Positions 7,259 to 15,654 of a DNA stretch of 37,659 bases are shown piece after piece. The notes beneath the pieces were generated by a model. That model was not told the DNA's origin, ran no database searches, and saw only the letters and a program-made list of their open reading frames with translations. A program made the position numbers and the translations under genes. The DNA lies in NCBI GenBank assembly GCA_004017275.1, contig SAKE01000037.1, positions 1 through 37,659 on the forward strand. Direction: 5' to 3'. How positions within the stretch are numbered: the stretch's first letter is position 1; the number at the start of each line of letters is the position of its first letter. The DNA is from Mesorhizobium sp. (GTDB lineage Bacteria > Pseudomonadota > Alphaproteobacteria > Rhizobiales > Rhizobiaceae).

Positions 7259-8587
7259 GTGGCTACCGAATCCGACTTAATCAATTTGCTTTTGCTGCCG
7301 AACGAGACGCTCTCCAACGAATATAAGAACTGGCTGGAACTTACCACCAACGAAGGCAAGGCGACGCTGGCCAAGGCAGCGATTGCCCTCGCCAACCATG
7401 GCGGCGGAACGATCGTTTTGGGGATGGTCGCTCCCACCGGCTCCCCGCTCCAATCCGTTCCGTTACCGGCTGGCATGAAGCGGTATGACACCGACCTTAT
7501 TAATTCGGCGGTGAACCGCTACGCCGACCCCAAAATCCATTGCGACATCCAGTTCAAGCAACATCCGCACACTGGAGTTGAACACGCCTTCGTCAGCGTG
7601 CCGGGCTTATCGACCGTGCCGATAATGTCTGTCCGGGACCAGGGAACGACCATCTACAAGCACCGCTGCTATATCCGGAAGCCTGGCCCGCAAAGCGAAG
7701 AACCGCACACCTCAGAAGAGTGGCGGGCGCTTCTCAACCGCTGTGTCCTCGCCGGCCGTGAAAACCTTCTAGACAGCATTAGGAACATCATCCAAGGCAT
7801 ACCGGCGCCGGCAGCGGCCAAGGTGGAACTGGCCAACCGGCTGTTGGAATTTGCCAAGGAATCCCATGACCGCTGGACGGTGCTGAAGCGCTCACTGCCG
7901 AACGATGATCCGGCCCACATCCCGCTCGGCCGCTACGAATACACATTCGAAATAAGGGATGTCCCACCGGCGGCATCACTCAAACAGCTGAAGGATCGGC
8001 TGGACGCGGCATCGGCAATCAAGCACACCGGATGGGGGCCTTTTGTATGGTTCGATCGCAAGCCTATCGGCCCAGTGCCAGTCAACGGCGTTATAGAGGC
8101 GTGGATAGGTCACCCGGATGAGGCAGGCCGAGACGGGCGCCATTCGGATTTTTGGCGCGCTCACCCAGATGGGCGCTTGTTTCTTCTTCGATCGTTAGAT
8201 GAAGATTTCATGCAGCGCACAACTCCCGGCCTCGCCTTCGATCTCACTATGCCGATTTGGCGGCTTGGAGAGGCGCTGCTTTATGTTGCGCGGTTCGCCA
8301 TGCAATACGCTGAAAACCCCACTATTCTGGCGCGGTACGGGTACTACGGTCTACAAGGTCGAGTCCTTGGCACCTATGCCGGATCGAGGGCGCCCATGAA
8401 CCACCGCGTGGGCCATACCGACTGGATCGAGACCGAATTCATGGCCACAGCGCTCCAAATCAACGACAACCTCACAGAGGTGCTGCACCCGATACTGCTG
8501 CCACTCTACGAGTCCTTCGACCTTTACGAACTGCGCATGGATGTAGTCGCACAAGAAGTTGCCCGGCTGCGCGGGGGCAATTTCTAG
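7259..8587 (+). CDS. Schlafen/AlbA_2-domain protein
   Basis: A 442-residue protein. Residues about 15-140 match the Schlafen AlbA_2 pattern: NEYKNWLEL at 20-28 (the acidic/Lys pair), a helix, then ALANHGGGTIVLGM at 43-56 and a strand ending in YIRKP. The C-terminal 280 residues are mixed alpha/beta and unrecognised. The start is GTG at 7259 with GAGGGA about 6 nt upstream. In bacteria this domain is found in nucleic-acid-binding regulators and in anti-phage proteins. It is monocistronic after a terminator. The position among HEPN genes favours a defence role, but no nuclease residues beyond the AlbA_2 pattern are identified. Confidence 0.8.
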   Translation: MATESDLINLLLLPNETLSNEYKNWLELTTNEGKATLAKAAIALANHGGGTIVLGMVAPTGSPLQSVPLPAGMKRYDTDLINSAVNRYADPKIHCDIQFKQHPHTGVEHAFVSVPGLSTVPIMSVRDQGTTIYKHRCYIRKPGPQSEEPHTSEEWRALLNRCVLAGRENLLDSIRNIIQGIPAPAAAKVELANRLLEFAKESHDRWTVLKRSLPNDDPAHIPLGRYEYTFEIRDVPPAASLKQLKDRLDAASAIKHTGWGPFVWFDRKPIGPVPVNGVIEAWIGHPDEAGRDGRHSDFWRAHPDGRLFLLRSLDEDFMQRTTPGLAFDLTMPIWRLGEALLYVARFAMQYAENPTILARYGYYGLQGRVLGTYAGSRAPMNHRVGHTDWIETEFMATALQINDNLTEVLHPILLPLYESFDLYELRMDVVAQEVARLRGGNF

Positions 8588-9052
8588 GCATACAAAATGC
8601 CCTGGTGAGGCGGCAATCTGGGCGCCCTCCGGTGGGACTTGCCTTAGAAGCGGCGACAATCCAACGTTCACCCTGCTGGCCTCGGGTCCCTCCCGAGCTT
8701 GTTCCAGACACAAGGGAATTCACACGGATTGCTACCTCGACCACTTTTTATCCCCACCACGCCGTCGTCCCGTGGGAGAACTGCTGCGAGGAAAACTACG
8801 ACCCTCCCACAGTCGGGCGCATGAGATGAACTGCGTTGGGCGCTACGTGTTCATTCTTCGCGAAGACAGGGATTACCCTCGGCTTTCGTTTCAAAGAGCC
8901 GTTCCACGCGGAGAAAATGGCACAGGAGTTCGGTGGCAAAACCTACGACAAGCTCGATCGCGGCAAAGGCAGCGGCTGGGAGAAGTGGCGGCGGAAGTCA
9001 ACACCGAACAAGTTTGCCGGATATAGCTGACAGGCGGGCGTCGACGCCGCAG
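8588..9052. other. Gap with at most a small ORF
   Basis: Nothing convincing is seen between the Schlafen-type gene and the minus-strand pair, apart from the weak 64-codon frame at 8836-9030. The unusual length for two convergent genes suggests a decayed gene. Confidence 0.4.
8836..9030 (+). CDS. Small ORF, possibly a gene remnant
   Basis: 64 codons from a TTG with no ribosome site. The segment GITLGFRFKEPFHAEKMAQE and a basic tail (WEKWRRKS) look protein-like rather than random, suggesting the end of a decayed gene. No family recognised. Confidence 0.25.
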   Translation: MGATCSFFAKTGITLGFRFKEPFHAEKMAQEFGGKTYDKLDRGKGSGWEKWRRKSTPNKFAGYS

Positions 9053-9916
9053 CTAAAACTCTTTTTTCAATGACTCCGTGACCGAGAACCTCGGAAACCA
9101 TGGCCGTGATCGGCTCTTGTTCATAATGTCCCAATACATGGATCTTGCCATTTCATCAGTGATGAGCGGCGGCACATCGTAGGTATACATCTGCGGTTCA
9201 GGAAGATGCTTGTACGAGCGTTCGAATTCCGGCCTGAGATACGCGAAAACCTCCCACCTGATGTTGTTCAGGAATTCGGCGATCGTGCTGGAGTGGTACA
9301 TGAACAGGTGGGTATGAAACCACTCGAAAAACTCCTCCAGCATAAGATAGCCGTCGCGCTCGCTGATAGGGTGGCCGTTTTCAGCCATTATTCTGCAGAT
9401 TTTTACGACGTTGCCTTTCATCCGCGAAAAATTGTGCTTCGCGATGTCGCCGCATATCCGCAAGAATTCAATTCGGGTAACTCGCATGTCGAGTTCGGTA
9501 TCGATCGATGGCAACCAGACCCTGGGCACGAACGCCGTCGCCTCCAGCCAGTCTCCGAACGCTTCGACCTCGCGTGAGAGCTCTGTGACTACGCCCCCCA
9601 GCTGCGGATTTGCGCAAACCTGACGAACATAAAACAGATAAGTGAGATTGCTGGGCTTTGTGTCCGGTGGCGGGGTCGGAAGCCCGAATGGCATTCCTTC
9701 CTTATTCCTGATCTGGATCGGCGACAGGAAGTCCACCAGCAGGATGTTGAACATCTTGGCACAAACGCGTGTCTCGAACATGAGGTTGGTGTCGTAGAAC
9801 CTCTCATTTTTCATAAAGAGGCCGTAGTTCACCATGTTGTCGATCATACCCCAAACAGCGCCGAGGATGATGGCCTCCTGTTCCAGCGCGTTTGGCGTCA
9901 CTGCATGATATGTCAT
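9053..9916 (-). CDS. Hypothetical protein, partner of DUF5677-like gene
   Basis: A 287-residue, largely helical protein with no membrane segments. The ATG at 9916 is preceded by AAAGGA about 10 nt upstream and lies 13 bp after the stop of the upstream gene, so the two are an operon. Earlier in-frame starts would overlap the upstream gene. Features include NMVNYGLFMKN near the N-terminus, a central RICGDIAKHNF segment, and SRSRPWFPRF near the C-terminus. The ICGDIAKHN stretch resembles the motif helix of divergent HEPN domains, although the Arg-His spacing (seven residues) is longer than the standard four to six. Domain assignment is tentative. Probably the second half of a two-gene accessory system. 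Confidence 0.8.
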   Translation of the reverse strand: MTYHAVTPNALEQEAIILGAVWGMIDNMVNYGLFMKNERFYDTNLMFETRVCAKMFNILLVDFLSPIQIRNKEGMPFGLPTPPPDTKPSNLTYLFYVRQVCANPQLGGVVTELSREVEAFGDWLEATAFVPRVWLPSIDTELDMRVTRIEFLRICGDIAKHNFSRMKGNVVKICRIMAENGHPISERDGYLMLEEFFEWFHTHLFMYHSSTIAEFLNNIRWEVFAYLRPEFERSYKHLPEPQMYTYDVPPLITDEMARSMYWDIMNKSRSRPWFPRFSVTESLKKEF

Positions 9917-9929
9917 CCGCAGAATTCCT

Positions 9930-10682
9930 TTAGTCCCCATCCTTCGCAAAGAACGGCTCTAGGTCGGTGCGCCGCTTCATAAACGCCTTTACCTCATCGG
10001 CGCTGGAGGATTTGAAATAGTCGTGGACGAAAAAGGCCGCCTGGCTGAGGATTGTCACGTAGTAATCCAGGCACGCCAGAAGAGCCTCCTTGCCGATGTC
10101 AGCAAAAAGGACCACCTCGATTTCGGCCTCAATTTCCCCGGCAAAATGCTTGTCGGACAGGGCTTTGATGTTGTTGTGGCTGTGGCTGCAGAGATCCTTG
10201 TAGACGGCGCGATATTCGTTCTCCAACCCGGCCAAACGAAAGCGGTCGAATATATTCAACATCGGCCCAAGCTTTTGCAACTCGGCCAGCGCCGTCTTGT
10301 GTTCCTCCAGCGTGTGGGCTGCTTCTGGGTCCTTCTTGAAAAAATCAAGGTAGGGGTTGCCCGCCAAGCCGTGCTGCATCAGGTCAAGCGAGTCCTTGTG
10401 ATAGAGCGCCAGCATCTGGTTGTAGTAGGCCGGGTCGTTGCACATGTTACTGAGGTCGACAAAGGCCTCGAGGTTCGTCCGCAGGATGGTTTCCAGCCCT
10501 GCCGACCTCTTGGCCCGGTGAAGGACGATGGCGCTGTCGGTGTTCTCGATGATGGATACGTATAACGCCATGATGGCGCGATGCACCTGTTTCCCCTTAT
10601 CAAACTTGATATCCGGCGCAAGGCGCACTGTGTCTTTCATCGTGTCGACCAGGAGGGCGAACATCACTTCGATTTTGCTCAT
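9930..10682 (-). CDS. DUF5677-like protein
   Basis: A 250-residue helical protein resembling the DUF5677 family: an R-x-x-x-E pattern in LRTNLEAFVDLSNM (about 67-80), and YKDLCSHSHNNIKAL (161-175) with H167 and H169 followed by Asn, placed like the His-containing motif of that family. The ATG at 10682 is the first in frame. It leads a two-gene operon with the following hypothetical gene. DUF5677 proteins are widespread, often near mobile or defence genes, and have no settled function; a HEPN-like fold has been suspected but is not shown here. Base composition is more A/T-rich than the catabolic half of the window. Confidence 0.75.
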   Translation of the reverse strand: MSKIEVMFALLVDTMKDTVRLAPDIKFDKGKQVHRAIMALYVSIIENTDSAIVLHRAKRSAGLETILRTNLEAFVDLSNMCNDPAYYNQMLALYHKDSLDLMQHGLAGNPYLDFFKKDPEAAHTLEEHKTALAELQKLGPMLNIFDRFRLAGLENEYRAVYKDLCSHSHNNIKALSDKHFAGEIEAEIEVVLFADIGKEALLACLDYYVTILSQAAFFVHDYFKSSSADEVKAFMKRRTDLEPFFAKDGD

Positions 10683-10969
10683 TCGACCACCTGGAAATAA
10701 TTGACGAAGCCGTGATTTCGGCGCCCAATAGTCACATGAACTACCGTCTGTGCGGAAGATGGGCCGCTCTACTATTCACCGTACCCATCTGGACCGCTTA
10801 GCCGCGCTAGGCTGTTTGGTGGTGTTTCCGGATACCAGTGAACGCTGTTGCTTCCCAGTCGAAATTCATCATCCCCGTGCCGGTCAGGGGATGGGGCAAC
10901 GTGCAGACCACTCCCAAGCCATTCCGGCTGTGTTTCGCGCATCACTCGGCACAATCAGGAGGTCCAGCA

Positions 10970-11101
10970 ATGAACCACAGGCAACACCTCTTCGCCTTGC
11001 TCCTCCGCATTTTGGGCAAGCGCCCTCGCGCGCCTGAGCCCAACGCTCACCAACTCACCGACCATGCGCTGCACCAGCGTCCGCTAGTCATGTTTGCGTA
11101 G
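10970..11101 (+). CDS. Short ORF with a perfect Shine-Dalgarno
   Basis: A 43-codon ORF (MNHRQHLFALLLRIL...) preceded by AGGAGG seven nt before the ATG. It has a hydrophobic helix near the N-terminus and a His/Pro-rich tail. It lies 166 bp upstream of the ApeA-like gene on the same strand. No other gene is seen in the 585-bp gap from 10683 to 11267. The ribosome site is the main support; no homology is recognised. Confidence 0.4.
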   Translation: MNHRQHLFALLLRILGKRPRAPEPNAHQLTDHALHQRPLVMFA

Positions 11102-11267
11102 CGCGCTGCCCTGCGATGTATTTCATCGGAAATTTTGCTTGCAAAAACTGTACATTAGAAGATGCTAATCGCGCAGATTACACGACGAAGATCAGCCCTC
11201 AATACGGCGAACGCTGGTTCTGCTCAGAGGTCGAAGCGATTGCCTCCGGCTGGAGCCGAGCGAGAAG

Positions 11268-12896
11268 ATGATATTCGTTTGGCTCGCCTTGGCGGCCCTT
11301 GTGCTGATTTCAATCTGGTACTGGAAGTACGCAGGCACCCAATCGGCGGCTCTGTCCCAGCCAAAACAGCTGGCGAAACAGGCCGGCGAAGGTAGGAGCG
11401 GGAGAAACCAATTGGCCAACAAATGGGTCGACGGCTTTAGAGGGCTCGGAAAGTTCGACTTACCGGGGCAACAAGAGGTGTATGGCGAGCTCATACTGGA
11501 GGGCAATGATTCCAAGCTGATGCTGCACGATGTTGATAAGTTTGGATTGCCTTACCCGACAATACATGGCGTCATCGACCATACCACTAAGCTTTCGTTA
11601 CTCGACTGCGTTGTGATGAGTTCCGATCGCAGGGTCGATTCCCAAGGCGACGTGTCAAAGTATCGAATCGAGTTATTTCCACATCACATAATATTTGGCG
11701 ACGAGCACGTCCATAAGAGTGCGTCGATATTTTCCTCAATTTCGTTTAAATTGACCGACGCGAAAAGTTTGTTTTATGATTTCGACGCTTTCGGTCTCGC
11801 ACTAGAGCCAAATATGTTTATCGATCAAATATTGGCTGCCGACTCGAAAACAATTGGCCGCGAGATCCCGAAGGGAGAGCATCCGGAAATTGCGTACTTC
11901 ACCGGCAAGCACACCATCATTCAAGTTCCAACCGCCCTCGGCAAAATTTCAGCAGAGCACCGGCCTTTAGTATCCATGGGAGGATCCGGAGGAAGCGGGT
12001 TTGTCAATTCGATTTGGGTTGAGATCGAATTCAAATCGGCACAAACCTTCAGCGAAGCTCTGACATCCGCCCAAGAGCTTGAGCCGTTCTTTTCAATGAT
12101 CGCTGGAAGACCGCAGCGCATGGAAGAAATGCGGCTGATAGTATCGTCGGCGCCGGACGTGCCCAAGATTTTCGAAGTGTACAGCACAATGAAGCCATTT
12201 GTGCGCTTCCCAGGGACAGCGCCTCGGCCTTCGGATTTGCCGATCGATCCCGTGCGAAGGTCGCAAGAATACTCGAACGTTTTGGCTGACTGGGTCAAAC
12301 GGTCGTCATCGTGGATGGATGCGCGTATGAGGTATTCGAATTCGTTGCGCACCCAAGTTTTCGATATCGACCGACTGGTCGGTTCTGCCAACATGTTTGA
12401 CATCCTTCCAGCATCGGCAGTGCCAAAGGATGCCGAGTTGTCGGACGATCTCAAAGCTGCCCGAGACAAGAGTAGGGAGTTGTTTTTGGACCTTCCTGAA
12501 AGCGCGGAGCGCGGCAGCATTCTCAGCGCTCTCGGAAGGCTAGGCAAAAGTGCGTTGAAAAATAAAGTCCGTTGGCGTGCAGCACCAATCATAGCGGAAA
12601 TCGGCGACAAATTCCCGGATCTGAATTGGGTTTTGGACGAAGCTGTGAACTGCCGAAATCACTACGTTCACGGAACGGAGGGAAAGGTCGACTACGCCGC
12701 CAACTTCCTTGACACAGCAGGATTCTTCACCAAGACCCTGGAGTTCGTATTCGCGACCTCAGATCTGGTCGAGGCTGGGTGGGATATCAAGGGCTGGGCA
12801 TCACGAAGCTCCAGCCTGTCGCATCCATTCTATGAATTTAAGTACGGCTATAAGGACGACCTGGCAGCGCTCAAACTCTTGTTCAACAAACAGTAG
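11268..12896 (+). CDS. ApeA-like HEPN protein with N-terminal membrane anchor
   Basis: A 542-residue protein. Residues 3-20 (FVWLALAALVLISIWYW) form one strong transmembrane helix with no cleavage site. A beta-rich region (about 68-300) begins VYGELILEGNDSKLML, which resembles the ApeA N-terminal domain. A helical C-terminal domain (about 370-500) contains R463-NHYV-H468, a canonical HEPN Rx4H with Asn after the Arg. ApeA-type proteins abort phage infection and their HEPN domain is the expected RNase. The membrane anchor is unusual for the family. The ATG at 11268 has only a weak purine-rich site before it. The next gene starts 15 bp downstream, so co-transcription is likely. Codon use is more A/T-rich than in the catabolic genes, consistent with transfer. 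Confidence 0.8.
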   Translation: MIFVWLALAALVLISIWYWKYAGTQSAALSQPKQLAKQAGEGRSGRNQLANKWVDGFRGLGKFDLPGQQEVYGELILEGNDSKLMLHDVDKFGLPYPTIHGVIDHTTKLSLLDCVVMSSDRRVDSQGDVSKYRIELFPHHIIFGDEHVHKSASIFSSISFKLTDAKSLFYDFDAFGLALEPNMFIDQILAADSKTIGREIPKGEHPEIAYFTGKHTIIQVPTALGKISAEHRPLVSMGGSGGSGFVNSIWVEIEFKSAQTFSEALTSAQELEPFFSMIAGRPQRMEEMRLIVSSAPDVPKIFEVYSTMKPFVRFPGTAPRPSDLPIDPVRRSQEYSNVLADWVKRSSSWMDARMRYSNSLRTQVFDIDRLVGSANMFDILPASAVPKDAELSDDLKAARDKSRELFLDLPESAERGSILSALGRLGKSALKNKVRWRAAPIIAEIGDKFPDLNWVLDEAVNCRNHYVHGTEGKVDYAANFLDTAGFFTKTLEFVFATSDLVEAGWDIKGWASRSSSLSHPFYEFKYGYKDDLAALKLLFNKQ

Positions 12897-12911
12897 AGGC
12901 CGCGACCACCC

Positions 12912-13775
12912 TTGAAACCTGCATCAAGCCGCCATGGCATTTGCAAACTAACCGGCCAATCAGGCAAGCTTGTGAGAAGTCATCTGCTTCCGAAAGCTCT
13001 GACGAAGTCTCCGGTCCCCGGTGAGCCGAGGGTCGAGGCTGGCGAGGGACGCCGGCCAAGCCAACGTTTCGACGCTTGGCACGACAGCGGAATCGTTACG
13101 CGAACTGGTGAGGATATCCTGATGCGCTACGACGACCGCGCTATCGTCGAGCTCAGGCGCCTTAAGTTGCTATGGGAATCCTTCGGTCAGTCTGACAGGC
13201 TCGACGGTTCAGAGATCGAATGGCCCGTTCCGGAGTGGGGCTTTCGAAGATTGAAGACGCCACATTTCAAGCTTCTTCGGCTGTTCTTTCTTAGCCTTCT
13301 CTGGCGAGCAGCGATCACAAAACTCCCAGGGTTCACCTCGATAACCCTGAGCGACATCCGCCTAGAAGTCCTTCGGAGGATGGTGGCAGACGGTGATCCA
13401 GAGCCTCAGACGGTGTTTCCAATAACACTCACTCAACTGGCAACGCGCGGCCCTTGGCACACCGCCAGTCCCACAGTGGATTATGTAACCTATGAAGCTG
13501 TTGTTGGAGTTCCTGAACAGCAGGTGCGTTCCTTCCGATTCTATTTTGACGGACTGATCGCTCGTATCGACGATGAGGAAACTGACACTTCGGGCGTCGA
13601 CCGATGGAGTCACGCTGCAGTCGGAAGGTCCGAAGATCTATTTGTCATGGCTCGACCGTTCGAGGGGTCGCGCCAATCGGAAAGAATTGAAAGCCTCATC
13701 CGAGCTACCGAGAAAAGGCATCTCGGAGCAGTAGCCCGCATATTCGGATGGCATCGCAATCCGGATCAGTCATGA
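12912..13775 (+). CDS. HNH-like protein downstream of ApeA-like gene
   Basis: A 287-residue protein starting at TTG (12912), 15 bp after the ApeA-like gene. The N-terminus reads ICKLTGQSGKLVRSHLLPKAL (11-31), the C-x2-[CT]-G...SH-x-x-P pattern seen at the start of HNH-like zinc ribbons; the usual second Cys of the first knuckle is replaced by Thr. No second zinc knuckle or catalytic Asn/His pair is obvious, so nuclease activity is doubtful. The middle (about 118-140) has a hydrophobic helix, KLLRLFFLSLLWRAA. The C-terminal third is mixed. I know similar unnamed proteins in proteobacteria. Its stop overlaps the next short ORF by four bases (ATGA). A partner or effector of the ApeA-like protein is inferred from linkage only. 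Confidence 0.72.
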   Translation: MKPASSRHGICKLTGQSGKLVRSHLLPKALTKSPVPGEPRVEAGEGRRPSQRFDAWHDSGIVTRTGEDILMRYDDRAIVELRRLKLLWESFGQSDRLDGSEIEWPVPEWGFRRLKTPHFKLLRLFFLSLLWRAAITKLPGFTSITLSDIRLEVLRRMVADGDPEPQTVFPITLTQLATRGPWHTASPTVDYVTYEAVVGVPEQQVRSFRFYFDGLIARIDDEETDTSGVDRWSHAAVGRSEDLFVMARPFEGSRQSERIESLIRATEKRHLGAVARIFGWHRNPDQS

Positions 13776-13894
13776 TAACTGCCGCGAAGAAGGCTGCGCC
13801 CGCCAAGAAGACCGCGCCCGCCACGGCGAAGCAGGCGGCACCGAAAGCGGCCCACCGTCAGCCGGCAGCCACCAGCCGGAAACGGCAGAGCTGA
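13772..13894 (+). CDS. 40-residue Lys/Ala/Pro-rich basic ORF
   Basis: The ATG overlaps the previous stop as ATGA. The product starts MITAAKKAAPAKKTAPATAK and ends in a basic RKRQS tail, with composition like histone H1 or the C-terminal tail of long HU proteins. It may be a real translationally coupled DNA- or RNA-binding peptide, or the surviving tail of a deleted gene fused at this point. No independent ribosome site is evident. Confidence 0.4.
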   Translation: MITAAKKAAPAKKTAPATAKQAAPKAAHRQPAATSRKRQS

Positions 13895-14398
13895 TTATAT
13901 GCAGGATCTCCTCAGAACGACCAAGCCAGTGCCAGTACGACGCCAGCGGTAAGGGGTGAAGGCGAGCTAGGGGATCATTGTCCATGGGTTCTGGCTCTCA
14001 GTGGATTGTTGGCAGCGCTGCCGCGGGCGGCGCTTTGTCGTCACCGATGGGAAAAGACGCTCGCCCCCAAGCGAGTGCATCAATCAACTTTGTCGACAAC
14101 TGAATCTGTAATCTCGTTGTCCATGGGTAGCGCGGATCGTATCGCGGGCCGGCTGAAAATTTCGAGAGAACCGCGCACATCTTGACTGCCTGAACCCTTC
14201 AGATACCTTCCACGGCGTGCCTTGAGAGAAGCGGCCCTTGGCGCCTTTGACTAAGCCGCGTGATAACCGACGATGGGGGAGCCCTTACGTCGTAGAGAAC
14301 GAGCAGCACGGCTGCCCCCACGACACTCCCACAAGTCAACTGGCTCTCGCCACCCTCCTATAGGTGTCGCGGCCCTTATAGATCATATGGAGAGATCG
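13895..14398. other. 500-bp gap with a 12-bp direct repeat
   Basis: No convincing gene. TTGTCCATGGGT occurs at 13978-13989 and again at 14117-14128, in the same orientation, 139 bp apart. The rest may be degraded sequence and the promoter of the next operon. Confidence 0.4.
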
Positions 14399-14785
14399 AT
14401 GCAGACGAGCGACGGCTACTGGTGGGCAAGCCACTTACACGAGGACCGCAAGCCGGAGATTATCGAAGTGCACGGTTTGGGAGCGTCACGCATGACCGAT
14501 GACTGGCCCTACCATGTCGGCGAATTCGAGTTACTTCAGCATATCGATACCAGCGCCTGGCCGCAGAAAGGAAAGCTGACGGAGCGGGAACTACTTGATG
14601 AAAACTACGCGGTCGATCCAGCCGCTGTCCGCGCAGGCTATTGGTGGGTCATCCACCATGAGGATCTCCTGCCGCTCATTGTCCTGGTTGGAAAGGATGC
14701 GGTCTATCGGATTGATGGCGAAGACGGCCTCAACGACTTCGAATTTCTTATGCCGATCGACACAGATCGCTGGCCTAAGGAATAG
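14399..14785 (+). CDS. Tandem-duplicated small-domain protein
   Basis: A 128-residue protein made of two copies of one roughly 50-residue unit. Copy 1 (about 6-55) opens GYWWASHLHED and closes FELLQHIDTSAWP; copy 2 (about 80-126) opens GYWWVIHHED and closes FEFLMPIDTDRWP. Each unit looks like a short beta-sheet domain with a WW opening, joined by an acidic helix (KLTERELLDENY). The ATG at 14399 has GGAGAG just upstream; in-frame ATGs at 14273 and 14387 are weaker. The stop is 3 bp before the next ATG, so the two genes are tightly coupled. I do not recognise the domain. A small acidic repeat protein ahead of a HEPN-like protein fits an antitoxin or sensor, by inference. Confidence 0.75.
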   Translation: MQTSDGYWWASHLHEDRKPEIIEVHGLGASRMTDDWPYHVGEFELLQHIDTSAWPQKGKLTERELLDENYAVDPAAVRAGYWWVIHHEDLLPLIVLVGKDAVYRIDGEDGLNDFEFLMPIDTDRWPKE

Positions 14786-14788
14786 GTC

Positions 14789-15328
14789 ATGGATGAAAAC
14801 AAGACAGAGAAAAAGCCAAAGGTCATCTATGGCGTCGGCGTCACGCCGTACGGCATGTATTTGATGGCTCAAAACTACCGGGCCACAGCTGACGCCCTTG
14901 AGAACATCCTCGTTCTGCCCCGAACATCGAACCATCCCCGGCGCTTTCTTTACTACCAGGCGATCGAGCATTTCCTCCGGGCCTTCCTGCGTTTGAACAG
15001 TCAAGAACTGGAGAAGATCCAAGGGTTTGGGCATAGGTGGGGTGACATGCTGGACTGCTGTAACAATTACGGCCTTGTTATCCCCGCCAATGTTGAAAAG
15101 TACATCCGACTATGCGCTTTCAACAACGCCTTAGTCGGCATTCGATATGAATATGCACTCGACCTCGATCCGGGAACTGGCAAGAAGGCCACGCGCTCGA
15201 CGCTGCCGCTTGAAAAGACCATCTACGCGCTGGAGCTCGCCGTCGGTGAAGCAATCGAGCAAACCGGCCGAGAGGTGTTCAAGAGGCCTGATCCGCCCTG
15301 GCTTGATCAGCCTAGGGGCCAAAGCTGA
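14789..15328 (+). CDS. HEPN-like helical protein
   Basis: A 179-residue helical protein. YYQAIEHFLRAFLRL (about 52-66) followed by IQGFGHRWGDML resembles the family of HEPN-like proteins with an A-x-E...K/R-A-x-L helix and a GH[DR] turn. GIRYEYAL near 120 matches the later RY helix. The canonical Rx4-6H RNase motif is absent, so it may be a non-catalytic binder. It starts 3 bp after the duplicated-domain gene, which implies a two-gene operon. The stop leaves a 326-bp gap before the next likely gene. Family level is a judgement from pattern, not an alignment. Confidence 0.7.
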   Translation: MDENKTEKKPKVIYGVGVTPYGMYLMAQNYRATADALENILVLPRTSNHPRRFLYYQAIEHFLRAFLRLNSQELEKIQGFGHRWGDMLDCCNNYGLVIPANVEKYIRLCAFNNALVGIRYEYALDLDPGTGKKATRSTLPLEKTIYALELAVGEAIEQTGREVFKRPDPPWLDQPRGQS

Positions 15329-15654
15329 TCGCACCGATTTCGGCGACGTTTACGCTCTAAGCTGATCGTCGCCGATAGCAGAAGAGTGCTTCTTCGATAG
15401 TGGGTCTCGCCATGTAGCGATCTCCCGCTCCTACCTCAAACCACTTTCCAACCTGTGAGTTTCGCGATGTGTCTCCTGGGTGCCTACGACGTTCCCGACA
15501 TAGTGCAGGCCTATTGTGATTTCGGCTCTCAGATTCTGACGCTGCCCGACAAGGCGATTCCCACCCGATTGGCCGGACAGCCACAATACGTGGTGCTATG
15601 TCGATACCACCGGAGATCGGCAGATTCTGGACAAAGATTGGAAGGCGCTGTCCA
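15329..15654. other. Gap without a recognised gene
   Basis: Frames here are short and lack ribosome sites. Nothing beyond a presumed promoter for the next gene is seen. The next frame is open from an ATG at 15598. Confidence 0.4.

Noticed and set aside
13998..14180. 60-codon minus-strand ORF
   Set aside because: No ribosome site and no recognisable protein character; it lies in an apparently degraded gap.
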